Shown here piece by piece: positions 21,191 through 30,841 of a stretch of 35,288 bases of DNA; position 1 is the stretch's first letter, and each line of letters opens with the position of its first letter. Position numbers and translations under genes: made by a program. Under the pieces are notes generated by a model that saw nothing but the letters and a program-made list of their open reading frames with translations, ran no database searches and was not told the origin of the DNA. This DNA comes from an uncultured Clostridia bacterium (lineage in GTDB: Bacteria; Bacillota; Clostridia; Lachnospirales; CAMVHY01): NCBI GenBank assembly GCA_946415665.1, contig CAMKTI010000003.1, forward strand, positions 1-35,288, written 5' to 3'.

Positions 21191-21376
21191 ATAAACAAAA
21201 ATAAAAAGTAGCCGAAGAAAAATTATTTTTTATAGATTTTAAAGCTTAATCTAATATCAGATGCATAAAAATTTTTTTTGCCGTACACAAAAAACGCGCT
21301 TTTAAAACAAAGTTCGTTTTTTTTATTAATTGTGTTATAGTTTGCATAAATTAAATTAAAGGTGGCTGTGTTTTTT

Positions 21377-22816
21377 ATGTTAAACGGAATAAACATATTT
21401 ATAGAATCCGTTAATAATATGATATGGATTCCGATTTATTTTTTATTATTTTGGCTGGGAATTTATTTCACACTTAAGACCAATTTTTTACAAATTCGCA
21501 AATTTATATTTATGTTAAAAAAAACTTTTGGCAATGCAGCGGCAAAAAAAAATGCAAATACAAAAGGGGCTTTTACACCGTTGCAAGCAATAGCAACTTC
21601 TTTAGCAAGTACGATAGGAACCGGGAATATAGTTGGAGTTGCTGTGGCAATTACAGAAGGCGGGCCCGGGGCAATTTTTTGGATGTGGTTTATTGCTTTT
21701 TTTGGAATGCTAATAAAATATGCAGAAATAGTTTTGGCTTTGAAGTTTAGAGAAAAAAATAAAGACGGTGAATGGTGCGGCGGCCCAATGTATTATATAA
21801 AAAATGGTTTAAAAAATTCTGGGCTGGCATCCGTTTTCGCATTTGCCATGCTTTTTTCTTCGTTTGCTGGTGGTAATTTAATCCAAGTTCATTCGATAGC
21901 AAGCATTGTAAATGATTTTGTCGTTTTGCCTGAAATAAAAATAGCCGGCGGTTATTGTTTTAGCTTGGCGAAAATAATAGTTGGATTTTTGTTAGCGTTA
22001 TTAATTTGTTTAGTTGTTATCGGTGGTATGAAAAGCATCGGAAAAATAACTGAAAAACTTGTGCCGTTTATGAGTGTGTTTTATATTCTAGGCGTAATTT
22101 TTACTTTAACGATGAATTGTAGATTAATTCCCGGGGCATTTGTAAATATTTTTAGCGAGGCATTTAAATTAAAAAGTGCATTAGCTGGAGGAGTTGGTTA
22201 TGGAATTTCGAGAGCGCTGCATCATGGAATCGCACGTGGAACAAGTTCAAGTGAAGCAGGAATAGGAACTTCTCCGATTGCACAAGCAGCATCTGTTTTG
22301 AAAAATCCTGTTGAACAAGCATTATATGGAATTTTAGAAGTTTTTGTTTCGTCGTTTGTAATTTGTACGTTGACAGCTTTAGTAATTTTAACGAGCGGAA
22401 TTTATGATAAGAATATATATAGTAAAGCATTAGCGCTTGGAGCAAACGGTTTTAAAATAAGTAATTTAAGTGAAGGTGTTGTTTTATCGGCAAAATCTTT
22501 TGCTACGGTAATGGGCCCTAATTTTTCGAGAATTTTTATTATGGTTTGTGTTACTTGTTTTGCTTTATCAACTGTGATTGGATATTCTTATTATGGCGTG
22601 AAATCTTATGAATTTTTGTTTGAAAAAAAATTTATAGAGGTATATAAATTAATTTTTATAGCTGTTGTTGCTGTTGGACCGCTGATCGAGACAAAAATTG
22701 TTTGGGCATTAAGTGATATTTTTAATGCATTGATGGCAATTCCAAATTTAATTGGATTAATTTTTTTAAGTAAAGTTGTTTTGGACGAAACTAAAAAATA
22801 TTTTTCAGAACGATAA
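21377..22816 (+). CDS. Sodium:alanine/glycine symporter (AlsT/AgcS family)
   Basis: GAFTPLQAIATSLASTIGTGNIVGVAVAITEGGPGAIFWMWFIAFFGMLIKYAEIVLALKFR; RGTSSSEAGIGTSPIAQA. Confidence 0.95.
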   Translation: MLNGINIFIESVNNMIWIPIYFLLFWLGIYFTLKTNFLQIRKFIFMLKKTFGNAAAKKNANTKGAFTPLQAIATSLASTIGTGNIVGVAVAITEGGPGAIFWMWFIAFFGMLIKYAEIVLALKFREKNKDGEWCGGPMYYIKNGLKNSGLASVFAFAMLFSSFAGGNLIQVHSIASIVNDFVVLPEIKIAGGYCFSLAKIIVGFLLALLICLVVIGGMKSIGKITEKLVPFMSVFYILGVIFTLTMNCRLIPGAFVNIFSEAFKLKSALAGGVGYGISRALHHGIARGTSSSEAGIGTSPIAQAASVLKNPVEQALYGILEVFVSSFVICTLTALVILTSGIYDKNIYSKALALGANGFKISNLSEGVVLSAKSFATVMGPNFSRIFIMVCVTCFALSTVIGYSYYGVKSYEFLFEKKFIEVYKLIFIAVVAVGPLIETKIVWALSDIFNALMAIPNLIGLIFLSKVVLDETKKYFSER

Positions 22817-22880
22817 TTTAGCCTGAAAATACTACTCCGTATAAGTTTTTGACGTTGATTTATATTAAAATTAATAAAAA

Positions 22881-22920
22881 AGATAGAGACAAAATGTTTT
22901 CCACCTCTATTTTTTTTTTT
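22881..22920 (+). terminator. Terminator downstream of the symporter gene
   Basis: ATAGAG...CTCTAT hairpin followed by long T run. Confidence 0.75.
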
Positions 22921-23255
22921 GTAAAATAAATATTCAGAAGCTCTATTATAGAGAATTAATCATTTCTTATCACCAAACTATAATTTTTCTTTATAATATA
23001 GTTAAAAATAAAATATTTAAGCACAAACAAATTCTCGGATTGGGATAAAAATCAGACCGAAAGTTTTTTGTTTGTTGGATAAAGATTTTGTATGAGTCGT
23101 ATTTTCTCGTCGAAAAATATTTTGGTAGAATAAACATTGCTTCTGAGTAGAAAATAAATTTTTATGAAATCAAAAAAGATATTTGGAAGGTTATTTTACG
23201 ACTAAAACCAAAAGAAATTATCAAGGCGAAATAATGTTTTTTGTTTTGGTTATGC

Positions 23256-24170
23256 CATAGTAAACGGTATTGACTTAATATATTTCATAATACAAGTCTA
23301 ATGCTTTCTCAAGCTTTCTTGCGTCTGCAAAGAATCGATTATGATTGGCTTCACGTCTTGTGACACGCCACACTTGTTCTATCGGATTTAGATCCGGAGA
23401 ATATGGCGGAAGGTACACGAACACGACCTGATCATTTATAAAACGCTTTGCTTTTTTATGCCAGGGAGCATTATCCATAATCATGTAGTACTTGCATCCT
23501 TCCGGAGCGGGACATTCGGTAAGAAATGATCTTATGGATTCTATCGTGGTCTTGTAATGAAACCAGCTTGGCTTATGGGCAAAAAACTTTCCGGTGGGCG
23601 ATGTTACAAATCCACTATAAAAAATCTTATTTCCTCTTGGGTATGATTTCACATTAGTCTTGGAGCTTTTTGGAGCTCACATTGAAGTCACACTTGTTTC
23701 TGCCATAAATTGAAGATGCGCTGGCACTGGCGGACACTTAGTTCAACGTCACAATCATATGTCTCTTTTATGTAATCAGAAAGCGTTATGCTGTTCCAAA
23801 CATAGCAACCAGGTTCAGCTGCCGGTTTCAAAAGAGCCTCTTTGATTTTTGCCATTTGCTCATCGCTAAGTTTTGGTTTTTTGCCAGGTTGTTTTTTGGC
23901 GCGAAGAACCTCAAAACCTCCCTCATCAACCTTTTTGACCCATTCGGAAAGTGTACGTTGTAACATAAAGTTAACCTAACCATAGCCACACGAAAAACAT
24001 ATTTTGTATCGTCAGATTGATTTACTATACTCTTGCCTTCGCGTAGCAGTCCTTTTGGATTATGTATAAAGCTTCTTGTATTCATACTCATAGCCCTCCT
24101 CTGACCTTTGTATATAATACCACATTTAAGACGTTTGTAATAGGCAATTATCATTGTTGTTTACTATAGA
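23256..24170 (-). mobile_element. Decayed IS630-family element with disrupted transposase
   Basis: DNAPWHKKAKRF...VFVYLPPYSPDLNPIEQVWRVTRREANHNRFF; near-inverted ends with ATAGTAAAC; three separate ORF pieces. Confidence 0.9.
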
Positions 24171-24345
24171 ACGAAAGCTGAAGAAATCTTGGAGTTATTG
24201 TTATTTTTCGGTGGAATAGTTTTTGTCTCTTTGATTTTACTTGAATTTTTACCATTTGGATGCTGGAGAATCGGTGTGTGCTACATTTGCTTTTGTTGGC
24301 GCAAGTCGTTTTGTTCTCACTAACAGTTTTACAGAAGATCATAAT

Positions 24346-24951
24346 ATGTACGAAAATAATCCTGGGCAAGGCTTTGTCGATAACGCATCGGGAGTTTTCC
24401 TGTTTTTTAAGTTGATTGTTTTTCCTACGTTTTTAGTTGTTGCCGGAATTGTACTTATAGTTTTTGGATTCGGTCAGCTTGGTGTTTTAGGTTTTTGTTT
24501 TGGAATGCCAAGTTTAGGCTTATCAATTATGGCACTGATAAATATTGTTTGTGGTAATCGTGGCATGTGTAATGGCTATGAAAATTATAATGATAATTTT
24601 TGGTACACTCACAATTCTGATAATTTATGGAGCACCTTTATGATCATGACTGGTTTCATGTCTATTACTATATTTGAAATTTTGGAATTGATGTGAGTTT
24701 GTACTTGGCAAACTGTTTTAGCTCTCGGTTCACCAGTAATTGCTTTTGCTATATCGATTGTAATTATTTTTGGTGTTACGTATGGCATATATAAATATAG
24801 GTGTAATTTAAGCCCAAAAGTTCAAAACTTAAAATATCAAAATAAAAATTCTAGTAATTTTATACAAATATTAAATCAAAAAAACCGGAAAGAAGATGAA
24901 AAACCGCATTGCTGGTTTTTAGGTCTTGGTTTTGGCATAAGAGAACACTGA
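24346..24951 (+). pseudogene. Uncharacterised multi-TM protein gene interrupted by one in-frame TGA
   Basis: Hydrophobic frame continues after TGA at 24694 as VCTWQTVLALGSPVIAFAISIVIIFGVTYGIYKYRCNLSPKVQNLKYQNKNSSNFIQILNQKNRKEDEKPHCWFLGLGFGIREH*. Confidence 0.65.
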
Positions 24952-25030
24952 AGATTAAAAAAAAATATCTATCTTTCAAGAAGAGATAATTTAAAACACT
25001 TGACACACATTATTTTTTACTTTACACTGG

Positions 25031-25071
25031 AAACAACCTATTGAAATTCAATTTTAGTTTGGTTGTTTTTT
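25031..25071 (+). terminator. Hairpin terminator
   Basis: AAACAACC ... GGTTGTTTTTTTC. Confidence 0.65.
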
Positions 25072-25280
25072 TCTTGGTTATTTTCTGTGTTGTTAAAAAA
25101 ATTTGCTAATCGGTTTTGAATTTGTTTTGTTTGAGAAAATATTTTCTCATGTTACAAAAAAGGTAAAGATATCTCAAAGAAAATTACGAAATAAATTAAA
25201 AATTGAAAGATAGCAAAGAATTTTATTGATGTCTTGAGGAAAGTAAAATAATGATTTTAAATATTTTAGAAGGGTTTATT

Positions 25281-26003
25281 ATGAAAACAAATATTCTTGA
25301 TATAAATTTTGATGTAACTAATTTTAATGATGTGATAGAGAAAATATTTGATTGTATTGAGCAAAAGAAAAAATGTTTTATTGTGACTCCGAATCCGGAA
25401 ATTGTTATGTCGGCACAAAAAGATTTGGATTTGAAAAAAATAATTAATCAGGCTGATTTGGTTTTGCCAGACGGGATTGGAGTTGTTTTTGCATCGCAGT
25501 TAAATAAAAATAAAATTAAAAAACGGATCACAGGTTATGATCTTGTGCAAAAAATTTTTTTAATGAGCGAAAAAAAAAATTTTAGTGTTTATTTTTTAGG
25601 CGGAAAAGAAGATATTGTTGAGCTGGCAAAAAAAAATATGGAAAAGAAATTTAATAAGCTAAAAATTGTTGGCTGTAATAATGGATTTTTTAGCGAAGAA
25701 AAGAAAGTTGTAAAGAAAATAAATTTTGTCAAGCCAGATATTTTGTTAGTAGGAATGGGTTCGCCAAAACAAGAAAAATTTATTTTTAAATATAAAGATG
25801 AGATTGATGCGAAAATTTTTATTGGCATAGGTGGAAGTTTTGATGTGATGTCAGGAAAAATTAAGCGCGCACCAAAAATTTTTATAGATTTAAATTTAGA
25901 GTGGTTTTATAGATTTATGAAGGAGCCAAAAAGATTTTTTAGATTAATGGCTTTGCCAAGATTTTTATTTAAAGTCGTCGCGGAAAAGATTTTTCGCGCA
26001 TAA
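25281..26003 (+). CDS. WecG/TagA/CpsF family glycosyltransferase
   Basis: TPNPEIVMSAQKD, LPDGIGVVFAS, RITGYDLVQ, VYFLGGKEDIVE, PDILLVGMGSPKQEKFI, GGSFDVMSGKIKRAP. Confidence 0.94.
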   Translation: MKTNILDINFDVTNFNDVIEKIFDCIEQKKKCFIVTPNPEIVMSAQKDLDLKKIINQADLVLPDGIGVVFASQLNKNKIKKRITGYDLVQKIFLMSEKKNFSVYFLGGKEDIVELAKKNMEKKFNKLKIVGCNNGFFSEEKKVVKKINFVKPDILLVGMGSPKQEKFIFKYKDEIDAKIFIGIGGSFDVMSGKIKRAPKIFIDLNLEWFYRFMKEPKRFFRLMALPRFLFKVVAEKIFRA

Positions 26004-26049
26004 AAGTAAATAATAAAAAATATATATTGCACAGAGGAGGACTTGCTGT

Positions 26050-26904
26050 ATGAAAAAATTTTTATTGGCAAGCTTTTTTTGTGCGTTTTTATTTATAAAT
26101 CTGTTTTTTAAAAAAAATATTATCGCAAAAGAAATTATTTATGGGACAGATAAAATTATTACGCGAGCTGAAGTTGCTAAAATGATAAGTTTTATTTACG
26201 GAAATAAAAAAGATATTTTGGAGTGTTATAAAAATCGAGAAATAAATTTTTTAGATAGCGAAATAAATGATTGGTTTGATAAATATATAAATTTTGTGTT
26301 TAAAAAAAAAATAATGACTGGGACGAGTGAAAATAAATTTGAGCCGGAAAAATATTTAAATTTAAATCAGGCGCAGATTTTACTGGATAAAATAAATGTG
26401 GATAATAAAATAAAAATAAAAATGGATGATGAAAATAAAAATAAATTTGTTTCGTATTCGTTATGGGTGAAATTATTTTTGGATTTGTTGAGTGATTTAG
26501 AAATTAAAAATATAAAACAGAAAGAAATAATTGTTTTAGCAACGCATAAGCAAAATAAAAAAGATATATTAAAAAATTTTTTGGTGAGCGATAAAAATTA
26601 TTTTTGTCATGAGGGAATTGATTTTGATTTTTATGAGAAAAAAGTAAAAGTTTTGGTTTGTGAGCAAGAAATTTTAGCGATTATAAATTATGATTTTGAT
26701 TTTGATGTTGAGTTTAAAATTAATAAAAAAACAGAAAATAAAATTTGGGCCGAAAATGATTTGCTAAAAAGATGTTTTTATTTAAAAAAAGATTTGCAGG
26801 GGAAAAAAATTAATATGAATAAAAATTATGTTTTAAAAATAAAATCAGGAGAAGTGATTGATTTTGATGAGTTAAATAATTTTAATGAGCGAAAAAAAAA
26901 TTAG
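26050..26904 (+). CDS. Protein with N-terminal hydrophobic signal and S-layer-homology-like domain
   Basis: MKKFLLASFFCAFLFINLFF signal; ITRAEVAKMISFIYG..FLDSEINDWFDKYINFVFKKKIMTGTSENKFEPEKYLNLNQAQILLDKI; RBS AGAGGAGG. Confidence 0.78.
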   Translation: MKKFLLASFFCAFLFINLFFKKNIIAKEIIYGTDKIITRAEVAKMISFIYGNKKDILECYKNREINFLDSEINDWFDKYINFVFKKKIMTGTSENKFEPEKYLNLNQAQILLDKINVDNKIKIKMDDENKNKFVSYSLWVKLFLDLLSDLEIKNIKQKEIIVLATHKQNKKDILKNFLVSDKNYFCHEGIDFDFYEKKVKVLVCEQEILAIINYDFDFDVEFKINKKTENKIWAENDLLKRCFYLKKDLQGKKINMNKNYVLKIKSGEVIDFDELNNFNERKKN

Positions 26905-27429
26905 TATTAAGCCGGAAATAAAGATTAATTTATTTTGGTTTATGTTTAGAAATAAGATTTTTCTGCCAAAAAAAATGCCGAGAGATAAAAAAATATATTG
27001 GAAAACAGCGGTTAAAATCGGTAAAAAAAAAGTATTATTTTGGATTAAAGAAAAAGCAATGCCAGAACCAATTGAGTCGATGGATAAGGCAACTCCTAAA
27101 AAAAAAGCGCGCAATGGCTTTTTAATTTTGGTTTTAATTATTTTGTTTTTGTCGATGAAATTATTTTGATTGTGATAAAAACTTTTGCGAATTAAATTTA
27201 TGCCTATAAAGAATAAAAAACTTGAGCCGATTAAATTTGTTATTTTGCTTGAAAAAATATTTTTTAGATAAGAGCCGATTGCTAAAGCCAAAAAAGTTAT
27301 TAAAAAAGAAATGATTGCGATTATAAATTTATAAATAAACTCGATTTTTATTTTTAATGCTCCATATGTAATTCCGATTACAAAAGAATCAATGCTGAGA
27401 GAAATCGCCATTAATATAACTGTAAACAT
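26872..27429 (-). CDS. MntP/YtaF-family membrane protein (sporulation YtaF-like)
   Basis: ISLSIDSFVIGITYGALKIKIEF ... FFLGVALSIDSIGSGIAFSL, repeated LSIDS motifs in a six-TM layout. Confidence 0.82.
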   Translation of the reverse strand: MFTVILMAISLSIDSFVIGITYGALKIKIEFIYKFIIAIISFLITFLALAIGSYLKNIFSSKITNLIGSSFLFFIGINLIRKSFYHNQNNFIDKNKIIKTKIKKPLRAFFLGVALSIDSIGSGIAFSLIQNNTFFLPILTAVFQYIFLSLGIFFGRKILFLNINQNKLIFISGLILIFFSLIKII

Positions 27430-27585
27430 TGTTGCCTCCGAAATTTTTAATTTAAAATTAATTTATAATATGTGACAAGCAGAAAAACAGTTAAAAAAAA
27501 CTTGTTTTAGACAGCAACAAAAAAAGCACATCAAGAACGACGCGCTTTAGTTTTTTTTATTCTTTAATTCTTGGAGTTCAACGAT

Positions 27586-28434
27586 TTATAAAATGTCAGT
27601 TTTTTCAATAACTTCACAATCCGACGGAATTTTATTATATCGATTTTCTTTGTCGACCTGTTGAAATGATGTAGCCCATTCATTTTCGTTTTGATATTTA
27701 AAAAAGTAAATATCTGTTCTAAGTTTTTGTCTGTTAAAATAAACATTACAAAAGGTAACAACAAGTTTTGAAGCCACTGCCACAATCGCTAACACAAAAA
27801 GCCATTTCGGTACCGTTATTAAAAAACATGAGACAACCGTTATCCAAAACGAGATACCAACAATAATGTGTAATATATTACAATATATCGATTTCCATTT
27901 TGTTTCACGGTAGATGTTTTCTCCTGATAAAAAATTTTTTCCAACAAAACCACCAAAATATATATTTCCAATAATCCTAAAAAAATCACCAATCAAAGTA
28001 GTCGGTTTATTTTTATAAAATTTATCACCATATTCATAAAATTTGGCATGATTTTTCGCCTGTTTTTCCACTTTTTGTTGTTTTTTTTTTGACCGTTTTA
28101 TGTAATCGTCGCGGTAAAGAATAGCACCCAGTACAATTAAACATAAATTAGCCGCCATTGCCACAATCACCAATACAAAAAGCCATGTTGGCAGTGTTAT
28201 TAAAAAATACGAAACAAACAATACTACAGGTAATGATTCGATTGTTAGAAAAAAAATGTTACTAACGAAACCCAAAAACCTATTTAGAATCTCTTCTCCC
28301 GCAACTAAACCAATAAAACCACCGAAATAAATATGTGCAAGCACTTCAAAAAAACAAACTAACAAGTTAGGTTTTCGCGGCGCTTGGGGATTTTCCCCTC
28401 CCGCAAAATCAATTTTTTTTTCACTATTTTCCAT
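27586..28434 (-). CDS. Uncharacterised four-TM protein, two internal repeats (paralogue 1)
   Basis: Repeat motifs IYFGGFIG..FLITLPTWLFVLVIVA and IYFGGFVG..FLITVPKWLFVLAIVA; start 28434 with GGAGG RBS. Confidence 0.85.
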   Translation of the reverse strand: MENSEKKIDFAGGENPQAPRKPNLLVCFFEVLAHIYFGGFIGLVAGEEILNRFLGFVSNIFFLTIESLPVVLFVSYFLITLPTWLFVLVIVAMAANLCLIVLGAILYRDDYIKRSKKKQQKVEKQAKNHAKFYEYGDKFYKNKPTTLIGDFFRIIGNIYFGGFVGKNFLSGENIYRETKWKSIYCNILHIIVGISFWITVVSCFLITVPKWLFVLAIVAVASKLVVTFCNVYFNRQKLRTDIYFFKYQNENEWATSFQQVDKENRYNKIPSDCEVIEKTDIL

Positions 28435-28519
28435 TTTTATTTTAACCTCCACTTTTTAATAATATTTTGGATTAAGTGTTAAACCAAAAAAGATGTCATT
28501 TAACATACCCCACATAATA

Positions 28520-28548
28520 ATCTTAAAACATTTTTTTTTATTTGTCAA
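28520..28548 (-). promoter_or_regulatory. Promoter of paralogue 1
   Basis: TTGACA - 17 nt - TAAGAT within TCTTGACAAATAAAAAAAAATGTTTTA. Confidence 0.75.
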
Positions 28549-28593
28549 GATCTAAACCAAAAATTTTTATAAGCTTCATGATTTTTAGACATA

Positions 28594-28637
28594 AAAAAAT
28601 ACATGCTCGTTTTATTTTTTCACAAGCATGTATTTTT
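28594..28637 (-). terminator. Terminator downstream of paralogue 2
   Basis: AAAAATACATGCT ... AGCATGTATTTTT inverted repeat. Confidence 0.8.
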
Positions 28638-28713
28638 GTTATCGCTAAAAATTTTTTTCCTTGCCACAAGTGAATTACCTTTTTCGACTCACTCAAATTA
28701 TCACTAAACGTTC

Positions 28714-29556
28714 TTATCGATGTAAAACATTTTGTGAACTAATAGATTCAAAATCCGGAACATCAGCTCGATTTTCTTCTCCTACCTGCTTAAGTGATGC
28801 ATGGACTATACTTTCGCCTCGGCATTTACAGAAGAAAAGATCTTTCATTGCTGTTTGTCTCTTACAATAAGAAACACAAAAGTTATTAGCCAATTTTACA
28901 ACCGCCGCTACAATCGCCAATACAAAAAGCCATGTTGGTACCGTTATGAAAAAACACGGAATAACCAGAGCCCAAAAACAGAGCATGTAAATGATCACGT
29001 TAATATTATATTTAGCCATGTCCAATCTCTTGATTTTTTCTCCGTACATAAAATCTTTCCCAAACAAAAAAGCAAGATACTTAGTTCCAATATATCTAAA
29101 AAAATCGCCAATCAAAGTAGTCGGTCTGTTTTTATAAAATACACCGGCATATTTGTAACACTTGACATGATTTTTTGCCTTTTCTTCTGCTTTTTGTTGT
29201 TTCTTTTCTGAAGATTTTGTTTGTGTCTGACGTGAGTCCGGGACTTTTTGTGCCATATTGGTTGCAATTACCAAATTGTATAAATCAACAACCATCTTTA
29301 CAATCGCCAACACAAAAAGCCATGTCGGCAGTGTTATTAAAAAATAAGAAACAAACAACACTATAGGTAATAGTTTGATTATTAGAACAAAGATGTTACT
29401 AATGGAATCTAAAAACCTGTTCGAATACTTTTTTTCAAAAAATAAATCTTTCCCAATAAAACCACTTAAAAAAGTATTTACAAGTACTTTAAAAAAACAA
29501 GTGAACCAGCTCGGCTTTCGAGGCAGTTTTTTCTCAAGATCAAGTTTTTTTTCCAT
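28714..29556 (-). CDS. Uncharacterised four-TM protein, two internal repeats (paralogue 2)
   Basis: FLITLPTWLFVLAIVKMVVDL and FFITVPTWLFVLAIVAAVVKL; same architecture and leader as paralogue 1; GGAGG RBS. Confidence 0.85.
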   Translation of the reverse strand: MEKKLDLEKKLPRKPSWFTCFFKVLVNTFLSGFIGKDLFFEKKYSNRFLDSISNIFVLIIKLLPIVLFVSYFLITLPTWLFVLAIVKMVVDLYNLVIATNMAQKVPDSRQTQTKSSEKKQQKAEEKAKNHVKCYKYAGVFYKNRPTTLIGDFFRYIGTKYLAFLFGKDFMYGEKIKRLDMAKYNINVIIYMLCFWALVIPCFFITVPTWLFVLAIVAAVVKLANNFCVSYCKRQTAMKDLFFCKCRGESIVHASLKQVGEENRADVPDFESISSQNVLHR

Positions 29557-29642
29557 TTTTTATTTTAACCTCCATTATTTAACAATATTTTGGAAATAAG
29601 CATCAAACAAATAAAATGTCATTTAACACCGCCTTCATAACA

Positions 29643-29670
29643 ATTTTAAAACATTTTTTTTATTTGTCAA
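29643..29670 (-). promoter_or_regulatory. Promoter of paralogue 2
   Basis: TTGACA - 16 nt - TAAAAT within TCTTGACAAATAAAAAAAATGTTTTA. Confidence 0.7.
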
Positions 29671-29679
29671 GATTTAGAG

Positions 29680-30360
29680 AGCGTTCACATAAAAAACAAG
29701 TCAAAAATAAAAGCAATGGAGATGGTAGAGATAAAAATAGAATCAAGCTTATCGTAGCGAGTAAAAACTTTTCTAAAACATTTCAATCTCAGGAAATATC
29801 TTTCGATATTATTGCGTTGTTTATAAAGTTGTTTATCATAACTCCAAGGCAACTTACGATTTTTTTTTAGGCGGGACAACAGTCTTAAACCCGTGATCCT
29901 CGGCTAAAACTAAAGTTTTATCACCTTCGGGAGCATCGTGATAATTACCAGGAGACAAACGAAAAATCGCCGGACATGAAGATATACAACATGGGTACAA
30001 TTTTGTTGTTAACTTTCTTTTGAACATCTGATGCTTTGTTACTGATTATTTTTATTCTTGTTTGCATCTGGACTCACCTTTATGCTCGTACTATCAATAA
30101 AGAATATATAATCTTCTTCATTAAGAAGTTTTTGCTTTTTCATAGCTTCTAAACTTAAGGTTGTAAAAAAAAACAATAGCTTTTGGCAATTGTACCATTC
30201 CATATTTTTTTGGTAATACCCTCCATTTGCAACCATTCTCTATTATGTAAAGCATTGCATACATGAATTTGTAGATTTGATATTTTCGCCGACTTCCTTG
30301 CTATCGGCATTAATTCCTCTAGCTTTTTACATTGTAGTTTTGTCAGTTTCATTTTTCTAT
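29680..30360 (-). mobile_element. Decayed IS5-family element (type B), minus orientation
   Basis: MKLTKLQCKKLEELMPIARKSAKISNLQIHVCNALHNREWLQMEGITKKIW.. and C-terminal KKNRKLPWSYDKQLYKQRNNIERYFLRLKCFRKVFTRYDKLDSIFISTISIAFIFDLFFM; GCGTTCAC end at 29681. Confidence 0.85.
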
Positions 30361-30365
30361 CTTAC

Positions 30366-30455
30366 CACTGTGCAATACTTTACATAAAAGAGAATGGTTT
30401 CAAATAAAGAGTACTACCAAAAAAATATAAAAATTGGCACATAACTAAACTTTAG
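30366..30455 (+). mobile_element. Short plus-strand fragment of a type B IS5 element
   Basis: TGTGCAATACTTTACATAAAAGAGAATGGTTTCAAATAAAGAGTACTACCAAAAAAATAT matches 12523-12582. Confidence 0.65.
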
Positions 30456-30613
30456 ATTGAATAAATATTGAGTTTGACAATGATCGTGTTGAAATATAAA
30501 ATTCCGTAGAAATAATTTTTGCAATTAAATTAATGGCTAAATAATTTTAAGCATGTTGTTTTTATTTTATGTTTATGAATCAAAAAATTTAATAAGAGGC
30601 TGATTTTGAAATA

Positions 30614-30841
30614 ATGAGTGAAGAACGAGAAAAAATAATTTTGCCAGACAGAAAAATTTATTTGGATTATTTGAGAGTGTTTGCAATTTTTGCAATGATA
30701 ATGTTACATGTGGCAAGTCAAAATTGGGCTTATATAAATGTAAATAGTTCTACTTGGCAAATATTTAATTTTTTTGATGGAATTTTAAGATGGTGTGTAC
30801 CGATTTTCGTAATGATAAGCGGAAATTTATTTTTTGGATAA
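30614..30841 (+). pseudogene. Truncated N-terminal duplicate of the acyltransferase-3 gene
   Basis: 75 aa, one amino-acid difference from residues 1-73 of the 33898 protein before divergence. Confidence 0.92.

Noticed and set aside
24694-24696. Genetic code 4 (TGA = Trp) across the genome
   Set aside because: topA ends with TGA, and Trp in conserved genes is TGG; one internal TGA is better explained by mutation.
25000-25028. TTGACA-17-TACACT followed at once by a terminator hairpin (possible small RNA)
   Set aside because: The transcript would be only about 30-40 nt; more likely a chance promoter next to the terminator of the preceding gene.
25133-25148. Perfect 16-bp palindrome GAGAAAATATTTTCTC as a possible regulator site
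   Set aside because: AT-rich palindromes are frequent here, it does not fit the CodY-box consensus and is more than 100 bp from the next start codon.
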